From NCBI RefSeq assembly GCF_902167635.1, contig NZ_CABHMS010000004.1, positions 248,001 to 312,000 on the forward strand: a stretch of DNA of 64,000 nt. The letters are read 5' to 3'. This document shows positions 25,604 to 35,085 of the stretch, one piece after another. Position 1 is the stretch's first letter, and each line of letters starts with the position of its first letter. The DNA is from Chitinophaga vietnamensis (GTDB taxonomy: Bacteria > Bacteroidota > Bacteroidia > Chitinophagales > Chitinophagaceae). The notes under the pieces were generated by a model. The model was not told the origin of the DNA. It was given only the letters and a program-made list of their open reading frames with translations, and made no database searches. A program made the position numbers and the translations under genes.

Positions 25604-26655
25604 ACATCAATCCGGCTATTCATTGGCGTGAGCGCATGTGTTTTCAGGTTACTAAGACTGAAAGCAATGGCTGCGCCCGGGTTTTCAGCGGTGGCGCCGC
25701 GGAGTTGCTGCAAACTGGCGAACACCTGCTGTAATGCAGGCAGGTCGAGGGTTTGGGCGGTCATGATGCCGCCGGTGCCTTCGTGCTGCGCATAGTAGCG
25801 GATGTTGGTTCTGCCCAGCAATAACATTTCGGCGCCGGTCATGCCTTCATGGCGGGAAGCTTTGCCGGCGATGATGCGCAGTGCGGCGAGATCGAATGGT
25901 GTACTGTATTTGAGCGTGAACACCAGGATGCCCCTGCGGCCGTATTTGATGTCGCTAACATATAGCGGATTGTCTTGTGCGGTGGCTTCCGAAACCGGCG
26001 TGGTAAACAGCTGGCCGTCTTTCGGAATATCCATATATACGCTGTACAGCCTTTGTTCATAGCTCATGTAGAAACCTCCGCCGGTGCTGTCGGTAGCGCC
26101 GGTGGGCACAGGTGATTGATCTGCATAGGCCACCTGGATACGGTCGTAGTAAAGATCTCCGGAGATGCCCCATGAGATGCCATTTGAAGGATAGGTGGCG
26201 TTGCCCTGAAAAAATCTTTTGAGGAATAACTGCGTAGCACTGGCAGATGGCGGGTCCATCAGGGTGCTGGCATTGGTATAGGTGAGGGTAGCGCCTACGC
26301 TGGCGGGCTTGTAAGTGTAGCCTGTGAGGGGAGTGAAAATACCGTCCGTTACAGTGCTGCCTTTGAAGGCGGCGCCGGGGAATATTAATGCGGCATTGTT
26401 GGCGGTGATGGGAAAGGTATTGCTTTCCAGTAAGTACGTATGTCCGTCACCGTTAGGCCATGCGCTGTCTTTGGATACAAAGGAGCCTGGAGGCGTAATG
26501 AGCAGCAGGCGGCTTTTTTTGGTATTGCCGCCGGGTTGTACCGGCCGGAAGGAAGTATCTACCGGGTTGGGATCATGGATGACGGTTGTTTCCTCTTTTT
26601 TACAGGCATTGATAATGGTTGCCGTGAGGGCCAGTACAGTCAGGTATCTTTTCAT
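25594..26655 (-). CDS. Hypothetical lipoprotein
   Basis: This 353-residue protein has a lipoprotein signal, MKRYLTVLALTATIINACKK, with the lipidated Cys at position 18. The rest is rich in Thr, Ser and Tyr and has few charged motifs. It shows no known domain to me. Segments such as VPTGATDSTGGGFYMSYEQR and the C-terminal HALTPMNSRIDVQE are unlike familiar families. The ATG at 26655 is chosen because an upstream start at 26670 only adds five residues in front of the signal peptide. It is convergent with, and overlaps by ten bases, the molybdopterin enzyme gene. Function unknown. Confidence 0.7.
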   Translation of the reverse strand: MKRYLTVLALTATIINACKKEETTVIHDPNPVDTSFRPVQPGGNTKKSRLLLITPPGSFVSKDSAWPNGDGHTYLLESNTFPITANNAALIFPGAAFKGSTVTDGIFTPLTGYTYKPASVGATLTYTNASTLMDPPSASATQLFLKRFFQGNATYPSNGISWGISGDLYYDRIQVAYADQSPVPTGATDSTGGGFYMSYEQRLYSVYMDIPKDGQLFTTPVSEATAQDNPLYVSDIKYGRRGILVFTLKYSTPFDLAALRIIAGKASRHEGMTGAEMLLLGRTNIRYYAQHEGTGGIMTAQTLDLPALQQVFASLQQLRGATAENPGAAIAFSLSNLKTHALTPMNSRIDVQE

Positions 26656-26872
26656 GTGCGGAAAATACAATTGGTCAACGGTGTGAAGGTAAGGCCATTG
26701 CGCGTTTGTGGCAGTTGATTTTTTTAGCTAGATATCTTCAAAAGGACCGTTGTATTTATAAAACCTTTTGTCTATTATTGTCAGTGGAATTATATCAACC
26801 GAAATAGCAGCCAAAACAACGACGACCGATTTTTTCTTTTTTTTGTCCGTACAGCAAAAACGTTTTAGCCAC

Positions 26873-27475
26873 ATGAACGTGGAGGATATCCGTGAATGGC
26901 AGGTGCAGATTGCCGGAGATGATGAGCAGGCTTTTGCGCGCCTGTTCCGTTACTTTTATGAGCGTTTGTTGCACTTCTGTCTGCAATATGTGCCGGCGCG
27001 GGAAGCGGCAGAAGAGATCGTATCGGATGTATTTGTGAAATTATGGAATCGCCGTCATGAGCTGGAAAGTATCCTGAACCTGCAGGTATATCTTTTTGTG
27101 GCGGTGAAAAATCACTCGCTCAACTACCTTGAACAATATTCCCATTTGCGCATTGTGCCGCTGGCAGAATCAGGCGTGGCGGACCTGCGCAACAGCGTTG
27201 ACCTGGAACGCGATCTCGAATGGAAAGAGATGCGTTTTAAAATGGACCAGGCAGTAGCTTCCCTGCCCGCCCAATGCCGGCGCATCTTCCAGCTGATAAA
27301 AGAAGATGGCTTCCGCTACAAAGAGGTAGCGGAGATCCTCAATATCTCACCACGTACCGTTGAAACACAGCTATTCCGCGCCATGCGCCGCCTGAATGAA
27401 GAGCTGTCGCGTTTAGGTAAGGGCAGCAATATCCTGCCGCCTTTGATTGCCTTGGTGATAGCACAGTTGTTTTGA
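26873..27475 (+). CDS. ECF RNA polymerase sigma factor of PUL 2
   Basis: This 200-residue sigma-70 family protein has region 2 (EEIVSDVFVKLWNRRHELE) and region 4 (LPAQCRRIFQLIKEDGFRYK, then EVAEILNISPRTVETQLFRA). The ATG at 26873 fits the usual N-terminus MNVEDIREWQVQIAGDDEQA. A further in-frame start upstream at 26768 would add an unlikely low-complexity segment. It is followed by family A palindrome copy 4 and then the FecR gene at 27798. The 322-base sigma-FecR gap is almost entirely palindrome. Confidence 0.92.
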   Translation: MNVEDIREWQVQIAGDDEQAFARLFRYFYERLLHFCLQYVPAREAAEEIVSDVFVKLWNRRHELESILNLQVYLFVAVKNHSLNYLEQYSHLRIVPLAESGVADLRNSVDLERDLEWKEMRFKMDQAVASLPAQCRRIFQLIKEDGFRYKEVAEILNISPRTVETQLFRAMRRLNEELSRLGKGSNILPPLIALVIAQLF

Positions 27476-27476
27476 G

Positions 27477-27727
27477 AGCGAAGGTTGTCTGGCTCAGGAT
27501 TATTTTGATTAAAATGATTACCAGGATTTTTTTTATAGGATTTATAAAGATTAAAGAAGATTGGCGGGAAGAACAACGAGGTTCCAGCCCTTGAAGCGCT
27601 CAAAGCGTTTCAAGGGCTATCGTCGCGAATATCTTCCTGCCAATCTTCTTTAATCTTTATAAATCCTATAAAAAAAATCCTGGTAATCATTTTAATCAAA
27701 ATAATCCTGAGCCAGACAACCTTCGCT
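27477..27727. repeat. Long intergenic palindrome, family A copy 4
   Basis: Arms begin AGCGAAGGTTGTCTGGCTCA at 27477 and end with the complement at 27727. The left arm has AAAATGATTACC and the right arm the matching GGTAATCATTTT, a compensated change from the other copies. The centre holds family B hairpin 4. It fills the gap between sigma and FecR genes of PUL 2. Confidence 0.93.
27586..27618. repeat. Short hairpin, family B copy 4 (nested in family A copy 4)
   Basis: Arms AGCCCTTGAAGCGCT (27586-27600) and AGCGTTTCAAGGGCT (27604-27618) pair around CAA with one G-U wobble pair. The surrounding core matches that of copy 1 at 1066-1098. Confidence 0.9.
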
Positions 27728-27797
27728 AAAAAATATTTTTATCCCCTGTACGTAGTTCTCTTCCCGCTACCTGTCCTTATAGGAGAACATTCCACTT

Positions 27798-28802
27798 ATG
27801 ATGAACGAAGAGCGTTTCGTTTTACTGATCACCCGCAAAATGGCCGGTTCGGCGGCGCCGGAAGAGCTACAGGAGCTGGAAGCCTTATTGGAGGCTCATC
27901 CTGCCTGGAAGGAGCGGTATCAGCACCTGGTGCATTATTTTACTGACCAGCCCAATCTGGCGGCCGAACAAACGGAGCTGGCCCTGCAACGCACGCTGTC
28001 CAGGATCAGGGCGCAGCAGGAAGCTGGTCCGGTGATGAAACCGGTACGTAATCATTATTGGCGATGGGCTGCTGCGGCGCTGCTCCTGCTGGCCGCAGGA
28101 GGCGCCTGGTTTTTTTTCGGGAAGGCGCCGGCGCCCGGCATCGCTGCTAACGTACAAGCGCATCACAATGGCAAGGCTACCCGCTCTTTCATGGAGCTGG
28201 CCGACGGTAGCAAGATATGGCTCAATGCCTCGAGCACCGTTACTTATCCGCCTAAATTCAAAGGCAATACCCGCGAAGTATCGCTGGAAGGAGAAGCCTT
28301 CTTCGATGTGGCTTCCGATCCCCGCCGGCCTTTCATCATCCATCTGAAAAATGGTACCATCAAAGTGCTGGGCACCTCTTTCAATATACGTGCTTATGAC
28401 AACGAACCTGTACAAGCCGCTGTGGTAACAGGAAAGGTGGCTTTCATATCACGCTATCACCAGGAGAACCGGGCAAGCGATACCATCCTCATCACACCGG
28501 ATGTAAAGGTGACCTATGCCTATGATCAGGCAACCCTGGTGAAAGACCATACCATCGGCGCAGAAGAAAAAGCCTGGACAGAAGGCCGCCTCATCTTCCG
28601 GAATGCTACGCTCGAAGAGATCGGCGCTACACTGGAACGCAGCTTCAACAAACATGTGGTGTTCGATGCCAATGCTCCACGCGAATACCGCCTCACCGGC
28701 GCTTTCCACAACAATTCCCTGGAAGAGATCATGTATTATTTCAGCCGCTCAAAAGCATTTCATTATCACATTACAGATAGCACGCTGGTCATCAGCGAAT
28801 AG
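27798..28802 (+). CDS. FecR family anti-sigma factor of PUL 2
   Basis: This 334-residue protein has a cytoplasmic N-terminal part, one membrane helix near residues 85-107 (WRWAAAALLLLAAGGAWFFF) and a periplasmic FecR domain with FMELADGSKIWLNASSTVTY, GEAFFDVASDPRRPF and VLGTSFNIRAYDNE. A C-terminal segment, LEEIGATLERSFNKHVVFD, is the STN-contact part. It starts MMNEERFVLLITRKM, the typical opening. It is followed by the SusC gene at 28838, with 35 bases in between. The sigma factor gene lies upstream across the palindrome. Together they form the standard sigma/anti-sigma/receptor signal chain. Confidence 0.92.
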   Translation: MMNEERFVLLITRKMAGSAAPEELQELEALLEAHPAWKERYQHLVHYFTDQPNLAAEQTELALQRTLSRIRAQQEAGPVMKPVRNHYWRWAAAALLLLAAGGAWFFFGKAPAPGIAANVQAHHNGKATRSFMELADGSKIWLNASSTVTYPPKFKGNTREVSLEGEAFFDVASDPRRPFIIHLKNGTIKVLGTSFNIRAYDNEPVQAAVVTGKVAFISRYHQENRASDTILITPDVKVTYAYDQATLVKDHTIGAEEKAWTEGRLIFRNATLEEIGATLERSFNKHVVFDANAPREYRLTGAFHNNSLEEIMYYFSRSKAFHYHITDSTLVISE

Positions 28803-28837
28803 CAACCATTCTTTCATTATTAATTCACCACTACGTT

Positions 28838-31800
28838 ATGAGAAAGGAATTCCACCCGCCTTCTTTCCGTTCGCCTTTCCTGTCGCTGATCCTGTGCCTC
28901 GCGCTGTTCAGCGTGCTGGACCTCCGCGCCCAGGTGGCCTATGCTTCCACGCAACAGGTGAAAGGGCAACATAAGTCCGCATTGTCCGACTATCTCGTGA
29001 GTTTGCAGGTCGAGCAAGCCAGTCTCGTGGCGGTGCTCGACAAAATAGAAGCGCAAACAGCGCTCGTATTTGTATATGCCAACGATGATATCAAGTCGGC
29101 GCCTCCCGTTACGCTGCACGTTACCAACAACAAACTCGATGAAGTACTGCAACAGCTCCTGCAACCGCTGGACATACGTTATGAGCTGATCAATAACAAG
29201 ATCGTGCTGAAACGTAATGCCCTGGCCGGTTTGCAGCAACAAGAGCTGGTGATTAACGGCCGCGTGGTCAATAACAAGGGAGAAGGCATCCCCGCGGTGA
29301 ATATCCGCGTGCAAGGCCTCAGCATCGGCACCACTTCCAACGGAGATGGCGCCTGGTCGCTCAAAGTGCCCGCCGCACAGGCGAATGGCACGCTGGTATT
29401 TTCCTGCGTAGGCTATATCCCTTCGGAGATCGCGATCGGCGGTCGTACAGCCATCACCGTTATACTCACGCAGGATGCGAAAGACCTGGGAGAAGTAGTT
29501 GTAACGGCTTACAGTCAACAGAAGAAAACGCAGGTAACTGCCGCCATCAGCACGGTAGCCGCGAAGGATATCACCAGCCGCCCTGCTACCAATATGTACC
29601 AGGCTTTACAAGGCCTCGCGCCTAATCTCATCCTGCAACAAAATACGGCCGAACCCGGCGCCCCGCTTACCATGAATATCCGCGGGGTAGGCAGCTTAAC
29701 CGGCAACGCCCCACTGGTGATCATCGACGGCGTACAAGGCGGCGGTACCGCCTTGCAGAATCTCAACCCCTATGATGTGGAAAATATTTCCGTATTGAAA
29801 GATGCCGCGTCTGCCGCTATCTACGGCTCGCAGGCCGCCAATGGCGTGATCTATATCACCACTAAAAAAGGTAAGAAAGATGAACGCCCCTCTGTGCAAT
29901 ACAATGGCATGTATGGCTGGCAAACGCCTACCACACTGCCCCGCCAGGTAGAAGCATGGCAATACATGACGCTGAAAAATGAAGCGCTGGTGAACTCGGG
30001 TAAAACGCCGCAGTTCGCACCGTCGGATATACAATACTGGCATAACCACGGCTCCGAACCAGCGATGCTGCATGAGATGATCCGTAAATACACGCCGCAG
30101 CAAAACCACAACCTGAGCGTTACCGGCGGAGGCAAAACCAGCAGCTACCTGTTTTCCCTCGGTTATGTGGATCAGGGAAATATGCTGCAAAACAAATGGT
30201 TGCCCTCTGATCAGCAGTTTTACTACAAACGTTACAATGCCCGCCTCAACGTATCTGTAGATGTAAGCAAGTATGTGAAAGTGACGGGCAATGCGGCATA
30301 CACACGCTCGCTCATCCGCAACCAGGTATTTGATATGGGCCTGCTGATGCGCGATGCCATGCGTGTGCCACGCATCTATCCCGTAAAGGATTCGCTGGGC
30401 AACTGGGTAGTGCCGAGCCTTACGAGCAACAGCGTGTTTGCCTTGCTTGCTGATGGCGGTTTTAAACTCAACACCATCGATAACCTCATGGGCGGAGTAG
30501 ATGTAGTGATCACACCGGTGGATCATTTCAGGATCAACCTGAACGCCTCCGGTAATTACAATATCAATAATGAACAAAGACGTATCAACAAATTTACTTA
30601 CGCGCCCTATTATACTACGGCTACGCCGCCGCAGTACAACGAAATGCATCAGCAGGAATACAAAGATCTTTATACCAACGTATATGCGACCGCTGAATAT
30701 GAGAATACTTTCGGCCGCCACTACGTAAAAGGACAGGTAGGTGTGCGCAGCGATGCGATCAACGAGGGCTACGGCTTCCGGGCAGATCGTTTTGGCACCA
30801 CCAACCTCGACCCAACATGGTCTATCGGCGGAGGCTACATCCCCAAGCCGGATGGCACTTTTGACTATTCGCAGATCGGTACCTACAACGATTTCTCCAA
30901 TCCTAATTTATACGCGCTCAATTCTCTCTTCGGAAGATTGAACTATGTGTATAACGATAAATACCTGGCAGAATTTACCTGGCGCTATGATGGCTCTTCC
31001 AAATTAGCGCCCGGACACCGCTGGCAGTTCTTCCCCGCATTCTCGCTCGGGTGGCGGCTCACAGACGAATCGTTCATGCAGTATGTGAAAGAGCATATCG
31101 GTAATGTGAAGCTGCGCTACTCCTGGGGGCAGGTGGGTAATTCCAATATCGGCGGCTTCAATTATCTCGCAAGGGTGAGCATCAACCAGGGCTATTATTC
31201 TTTCAATAATACGCCGGTGGCAGGATCTACTTTCTCTACCTTCAACGACCGTTTGAAATGGGAAGTATCTGCCATGAGCAATTACGGTATCGATGCCGAT
31301 TTCTTCAAAGGCAGGCTCACGGCCTCTTTCGACTACTTCGATAAAGTAACTACCGGTATCTATCTTTTTCAAACGGCGCCCGGTACCGCTGGCACCAATG
31401 CACCGCTGGAAAACGTAGGCAAGGTAGATAACAGGGGATGGGAGCTGGCATTAACCTACCGCGCTGCTACCGGCGCTTTCAGACATGCCGTGAGCTTCAA
31501 TGTATCCGACAACCTGAACAAAGTGGTGCGCTTTGGCCAGGAATCCATACGCGGCGCGGATTTCACCTATATCATCAAAGAAGGCTATCCGATCGCATCG
31601 TATTATGGCTATAAATCTGCGGGCCTCTATCAAAACCTGAACGACCTGAAAAACGCACCCAAGGTGCCTTTCGCGTATAACCAACAGGTGATGCCCGGCG
31701 ATATCCGCTATATAGACCGCAACGGCGATGGCGTGATCGATGAAAACGACCGTTACGTATTCGGTAATCCTTTTCCGCGCTACACCTTCGGCTTTTCGTA

Positions 31801-32299
31801 TAATGTTACCTGGAAGAACTTCGACTTCACCATGTTCTGGCAAGGCGTAGGCAAACGTTCGCAGTTCCTGCGCGGCGATATCGTGGAAGCCTTCCACAAC
31901 AACGAAGACCACGCGATGGTGCAGCACCTCGACCGATGGACGCCCACCAATCCCGGCGCTTCTTACCCGCGCCTCACCATCGGCGCCGCGGACGCCAACA
32001 ACTTCGCCTATTCCGATTACTGGTTGTTTGATACCAAATACCTGCGCCTCAAGAACCTGCAAATTGGTTATTCATTGCCGGCATCATTACTGAACAGGGT
32101 GCGCATACAACAGCTGCGGGTATATTTCACCAGCCAGAACATTATAACGATCATGCCTAAACGATTCCGCGAACTGGGCGTAGATCCCGAGTTTACACAG
32201 TACGACGACAAACTGGATATGTCCAACTACAACCCGATCGCAGGCCGCAATTACCCGAATGCCGCCACTTACGCCATCGGCCTGGATATCAAGTTCTGA
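28838..32299 (+). CDS. SusC/RagA-type TonB-dependent receptor of PUL 2
   Basis: This 1153-residue receptor has a signal peptide (LSLILCLALFSVLDLRAQ in part), an STN domain (VLDKIEAQTALVFVYANDD), a carboxypeptidase-like domain (ELVINGRVVNNKGEGIPAV), a plug starting LGEVVVTAYSQQKKTQVT, and a barrel. The STN domain makes it a signal transducer towards FecR. Unlike the receptors at 13252 and 55200, there is no minus-strand terminator in its 36-base leader, so no antisense RNA is predicted. It pairs with the SusD gene 17 bases downstream. Its substrate is suggested to be mannan from the GH76 enzymes nearby. Confidence 0.93.
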   Translation: MRKEFHPPSFRSPFLSLILCLALFSVLDLRAQVAYASTQQVKGQHKSALSDYLVSLQVEQASLVAVLDKIEAQTALVFVYANDDIKSAPPVTLHVTNNKLDEVLQQLLQPLDIRYELINNKIVLKRNALAGLQQQELVINGRVVNNKGEGIPAVNIRVQGLSIGTTSNGDGAWSLKVPAAQANGTLVFSCVGYIPSEIAIGGRTAITVILTQDAKDLGEVVVTAYSQQKKTQVTAAISTVAAKDITSRPATNMYQALQGLAPNLILQQNTAEPGAPLTMNIRGVGSLTGNAPLVIIDGVQGGGTALQNLNPYDVENISVLKDAASAAIYGSQAANGVIYITTKKGKKDERPSVQYNGMYGWQTPTTLPRQVEAWQYMTLKNEALVNSGKTPQFAPSDIQYWHNHGSEPAMLHEMIRKYTPQQNHNLSVTGGGKTSSYLFSLGYVDQGNMLQNKWLPSDQQFYYKRYNARLNVSVDVSKYVKVTGNAAYTRSLIRNQVFDMGLLMRDAMRVPRIYPVKDSLGNWVVPSLTSNSVFALLADGGFKLNTIDNLMGGVDVVITPVDHFRINLNASGNYNINNEQRRINKFTYAPYYTTATPPQYNEMHQQEYKDLYTNVYATAEYENTFGRHYVKGQVGVRSDAINEGYGFRADRFGTTNLDPTWSIGGGYIPKPDGTFDYSQIGTYNDFSNPNLYALNSLFGRLNYVYNDKYLAEFTWRYDGSSKLAPGHRWQFFPAFSLGWRLTDESFMQYVKEHIGNVKLRYSWGQVGNSNIGGFNYLARVSINQGYYSFNNTPVAGSTFSTFNDRLKWEVSAMSNYGIDADFFKGRLTASFDYFDKVTTGIYLFQTAPGTAGTNAPLENVGKVDNRGWELALTYRAATGAFRHAVSFNVSDNLNKVVRFGQESIRGADFTYIIKEGYPIASYYGYKSAGLYQNLNDLKNAPKVPFAYNQQVMPGDIRYIDRNGDGVIDENDRYVFGNPFPRYTFGFSYNVTWKNFDFTMFWQGVGKRSQFLRGDIVEAFHNNEDHAMVQHLDRWTPTNPGASYPRLTIGAADANNFAYSDYWLFDTKYLRLKNLQIGYSLPASLLNRVRIQQLRVYFTSQNIITIMPKRFRELGVDPEFTQYDDKLDMSNYNPIAGRNYPNAATYAIGLDIKF

Positions 32300-32316
32300 C
32301 GCTAAAACATGTTTGT

Positions 32317-33924
32317 ATGAAGCAACTACTTTTGATCATCATCATCGCTATAGGCTTGTATGGCTGTCGCAAGCTGGACCAGCCCATCACCCGCGAATTT
32401 ACGGAAACAGCCTACTGGCGCAATACGCAGGATGCGCTGGATGCTTTGTCGGCCTGCTATGAACATCTTTCCAAGGACGATTATTTTTATGGAGATGAAG
32501 CCCTGAGCGATAACGCCTATGTTTACGGCGATGGCCTGCTGGCGGTAGACAAGATATCCAATGGCAGTTACGACGGCTCCAATGCCCGTGTGAAAGATAC
32601 CTGGGGATATTATTATACCACCATCCGCCGTTGCAACGAGGTAACGAATAATATCAACAAGGTGCCGGCTATAGACAGTACGCTCAAGCATCGTATCCTG
32701 GCCGAGGCGCGCTTTATCCGCGCCTATGCTTATTTCCAGCTCACCGCCTGGTATGGCGATGTACCCTTCTTCACCGACCTGATCTCCATCGATGATTCCC
32801 GTAAGATCAGTCGCACCGATAAAAATACCATACAGCAATTCGTATTACAGGAGTTGAATGATATCCGCAAAGACCTGCCTGTGAACACGGCGCTGGCCGA
32901 CAACGACCGTGGCCGCGTGACCCGCGGCGCCGCCATTGCCATGAGTGCGCGCGTACACCTGTTCCGCAGCGAATGGCAGGCCGTGATCAGCGATTGCGAA
33001 CAGCTGATCAACAACAGCAGCAACGGCGCCTATGGCCTGTTCCCCAGCTACAGCGGCCTCTTTACAGTAGCCAATGAATACAATAGTGAAGTGATCCTCG
33101 ACCTGGAATATGGCGGTGGCCGTACGAGCGACAAACAACGCATGTTCATGCCGCAGACCATTGCCGCATTGCGCAGCGTGCTGGTACCCACACAAGACCT
33201 GGTGAATGATTATGTGATGAGCAATGGTAAAGGGATCAGCGAAGCCGGATCGGGGTATGATGAGAACAATCCTTATGTGAACAGAGACCCGCGTTTCGAG
33301 GCTACCATATTGCATCACGGCTCCAAAGTGACAGACTTTAACGGTAACGTACAAACGATTTTAACGCAGCCGGGTTCCGTGCCTGCTACCAATAGTGTAG
33401 ATGATCAGGGCGCTTCTCCCAGCGGTTATTATTTCTATAAATATTATGACCGCACGGCCACCAATTATCAATCCACGCTCAATCTCATCCTGATCCGTTA
33501 TGCAGATGTGTTGTTGATGTATGCCGAAGCGAAGAATGAGCTGGGGCAGATGAATACCGCCCTCTGGAACCAGACCATCCAGCCCCTGCGCGTGCGTGCA
33601 GGCTTCACCGATGCCGGCGCTACACAGTTCAATGCCAGTCTTTCGCAGGATCAGCTGCGCACCGTGATACGCCGCGAAAGGCGCGCGGAGCTGGCTTTTG
33701 AAGGCCTGCGCATTTTTGATATCCGCAGATGGAAAACATCGCAGGACGTGCTGAACCGGCCTGTCAGGGGTATTAAAGTGTCGTCAGGCGCATTCAACAA
33801 AGATCCGAATGGCTATATCATTGTAGAGAACAGGATATTCATCAATCCCAAACATTACCTCTGGCCGGTGCCTACGTTTGAAAGGGATCAGAACAAGAAC
33901 CTCTCACAAAACCAGGACTGGTAA
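32317..33924 (+). CDS. SusD/RagB-type surface glycan-binding lipoprotein of PUL 2
   Basis: This 535-residue lipoprotein has the lipidated Cys in IGLYGCRKLDQ near residue 16. The SusD fold shows ILAEARFIRAYAYFQLTAWY (with the RAYAY motif), a region RNTQDALDALSACYEHL near the N-terminus and LIRYADVLLMYAEAKNELG in the C-terminal half. It would sit on the SusC barrel and bind oligosaccharide at the cell surface. It is followed by the SusE gene with a 29-base gap. It shares the RRERRAELAFEGLRIFDIRR end motif common to SusD proteins. Confidence 0.93.
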   Translation: MKQLLLIIIIAIGLYGCRKLDQPITREFTETAYWRNTQDALDALSACYEHLSKDDYFYGDEALSDNAYVYGDGLLAVDKISNGSYDGSNARVKDTWGYYYTTIRRCNEVTNNINKVPAIDSTLKHRILAEARFIRAYAYFQLTAWYGDVPFFTDLISIDDSRKISRTDKNTIQQFVLQELNDIRKDLPVNTALADNDRGRVTRGAAIAMSARVHLFRSEWQAVISDCEQLINNSSNGAYGLFPSYSGLFTVANEYNSEVILDLEYGGGRTSDKQRMFMPQTIAALRSVLVPTQDLVNDYVMSNGKGISEAGSGYDENNPYVNRDPRFEATILHHGSKVTDFNGNVQTILTQPGSVPATNSVDDQGASPSGYYFYKYYDRTATNYQSTLNLILIRYADVLLMYAEAKNELGQMNTALWNQTIQPLRVRAGFTDAGATQFNASLSQDQLRTVIRRERRAELAFEGLRIFDIRRWKTSQDVLNRPVRGIKVSSGAFNKDPNGYIIVENRIFINPKHYLWPVPTFERDQNKNLSQNQDW

Positions 33925-33953
33925 GCATTTCATCATCTGCAAAAAATCATCAC

Positions 33954-35078
33954 ATGCAACGATATTTCATTTTGATCATCGGAATTTTATTTTTCAGTTG
34001 TAAGAAAGACAATTATAAACTGAACACCAATCTGAAACCGGTGGATAAACTGATGGCGCCGGCGGATAACAAATATATCAAGCTGCAACCCACTACCAGC
34101 GCTACGGTGAGCTTTGAGTGGAACCAGGCCTATGCAGAAGATGGCTCGCTGGTACTATACCAGGTGGCCTTCGATAAAGAGGGCGGCGATTTCAGCAACC
34201 CTGTAGCCATCTATGCTGCAGACGGCGGCGGCGTGCAAAACAAACTGACCTTGTCGCACAAAGACCTCAACTCCATTGCCGGCAAAGCGGGCATTGCCTC
34301 TCTGGCCACCGGCAAGTTAAAATGGACCGTGCTCGCATCCAAGGGATATAATGTGCAGAAAGCGCAGGAATCGCGCCTGGTGGAGGTAGAGCGGCCTAAC
34401 GGCTTCGCAGAGATACCCGCTGATGTGTATCTCACTGGCGACGCCACAGAAGCAGGTACGGATCTCTCTAAAGCGCTCCACCTGAAATCCACCGCGCCGG
34501 GTGTCTATGAAATTTATACTTCACTGGCAAATGGCAAGTATCATTTCACGAACCGCAATACCGGTACGCCCTCTACGTATTCCATTAGCGGCGCAGCTTT
34601 GAAAGAAGGCGGCGAAACACAGCAAACCGCCGGTACCAAAACCTACCGCCTGCGCCTTGATTTCAACAATGCGGCGGTTACCGTTACAGAGATCAAGAGC
34701 ATCGGGCTGTGGTTTGCGCCTTTGAATAAATTCCTCTTTGAGCTGAGCTACAAAGGCAGCAGCACCTGGACGGCGCAGAACCAGCTGATCACCTTCAAGC
34801 AGGAATCATGGGGCCGCGATGAACGTTACAAGTTCCGCATTGCCACCATCGGCAGCGATGGCACGCCCGCAGATGAATGGATCGGCAGCTCCAATGCGGA
34901 CAACAGTCGCCCCACCAGCGGCACGCCTGCCGCCTATTGGGAACTGCATCCCATCAGCAATAACGACCAGTGGAACTACTGTTTCAAATTCGCAACAGAA
35001 GCAGACACCAAAAATTGCGATGTGAATGTGTACTTCAACCCGGATAAAAATTATACGCACGAAGTGATCGTTAAATAA
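33954..35078 (+). CDS. SusE-like surface lipoprotein of PUL 2
   Basis: This 374-residue lipoprotein has a signal MQRYFILIIGILFFSCKK with lipidated Cys16. The N-terminal region matches SusE (IKLQPTTSATVSFEWNQAYA, then LYQVAFDKEGGDFSNPVA), which forms an Ig-like spacer. The rest resembles carbohydrate-binding modules of SusE/SusF proteins (YRLRLDFNNAAVTVTEIKSI). SusE-type proteins are non-catalytic surface glycan-binding partners of SusCD. It lies between SusD and two GH76 genes in one operon, with 29 bases upstream and seven downstream. Confidence 0.9.
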   Translation: MQRYFILIIGILFFSCKKDNYKLNTNLKPVDKLMAPADNKYIKLQPTTSATVSFEWNQAYAEDGSLVLYQVAFDKEGGDFSNPVAIYAADGGGVQNKLTLSHKDLNSIAGKAGIASLATGKLKWTVLASKGYNVQKAQESRLVEVERPNGFAEIPADVYLTGDATEAGTDLSKALHLKSTAPGVYEIYTSLANGKYHFTNRNTGTPSTYSISGAALKEGGETQQTAGTKTYRLRLDFNNAAVTVTEIKSIGLWFAPLNKFLFELSYKGSSTWTAQNQLITFKQESWGRDERYKFRIATIGSDGTPADEWIGSSNADNSRPTSGTPAAYWELHPISNNDQWNYCFKFATEADTKNCDVNVYFNPDKNYTHEVIVK

Positions 35079-35085
35079 ACTAACT

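Noticed and set aside
26768-26872. Upstream extension of the PUL 2 sigma factor
   Set aside because: The added residues are low-complexity Thr/Phe and unlike sigma factors; the ATG at 26873 gives the family start.
973-27727. Family A elements as simple rho-independent terminators
   Set aside because: They are 182-251 bp and only copy 3 is followed by a T run. Copies also lie upstream of genes and between sigma and FecR, so termination alone does not explain them.
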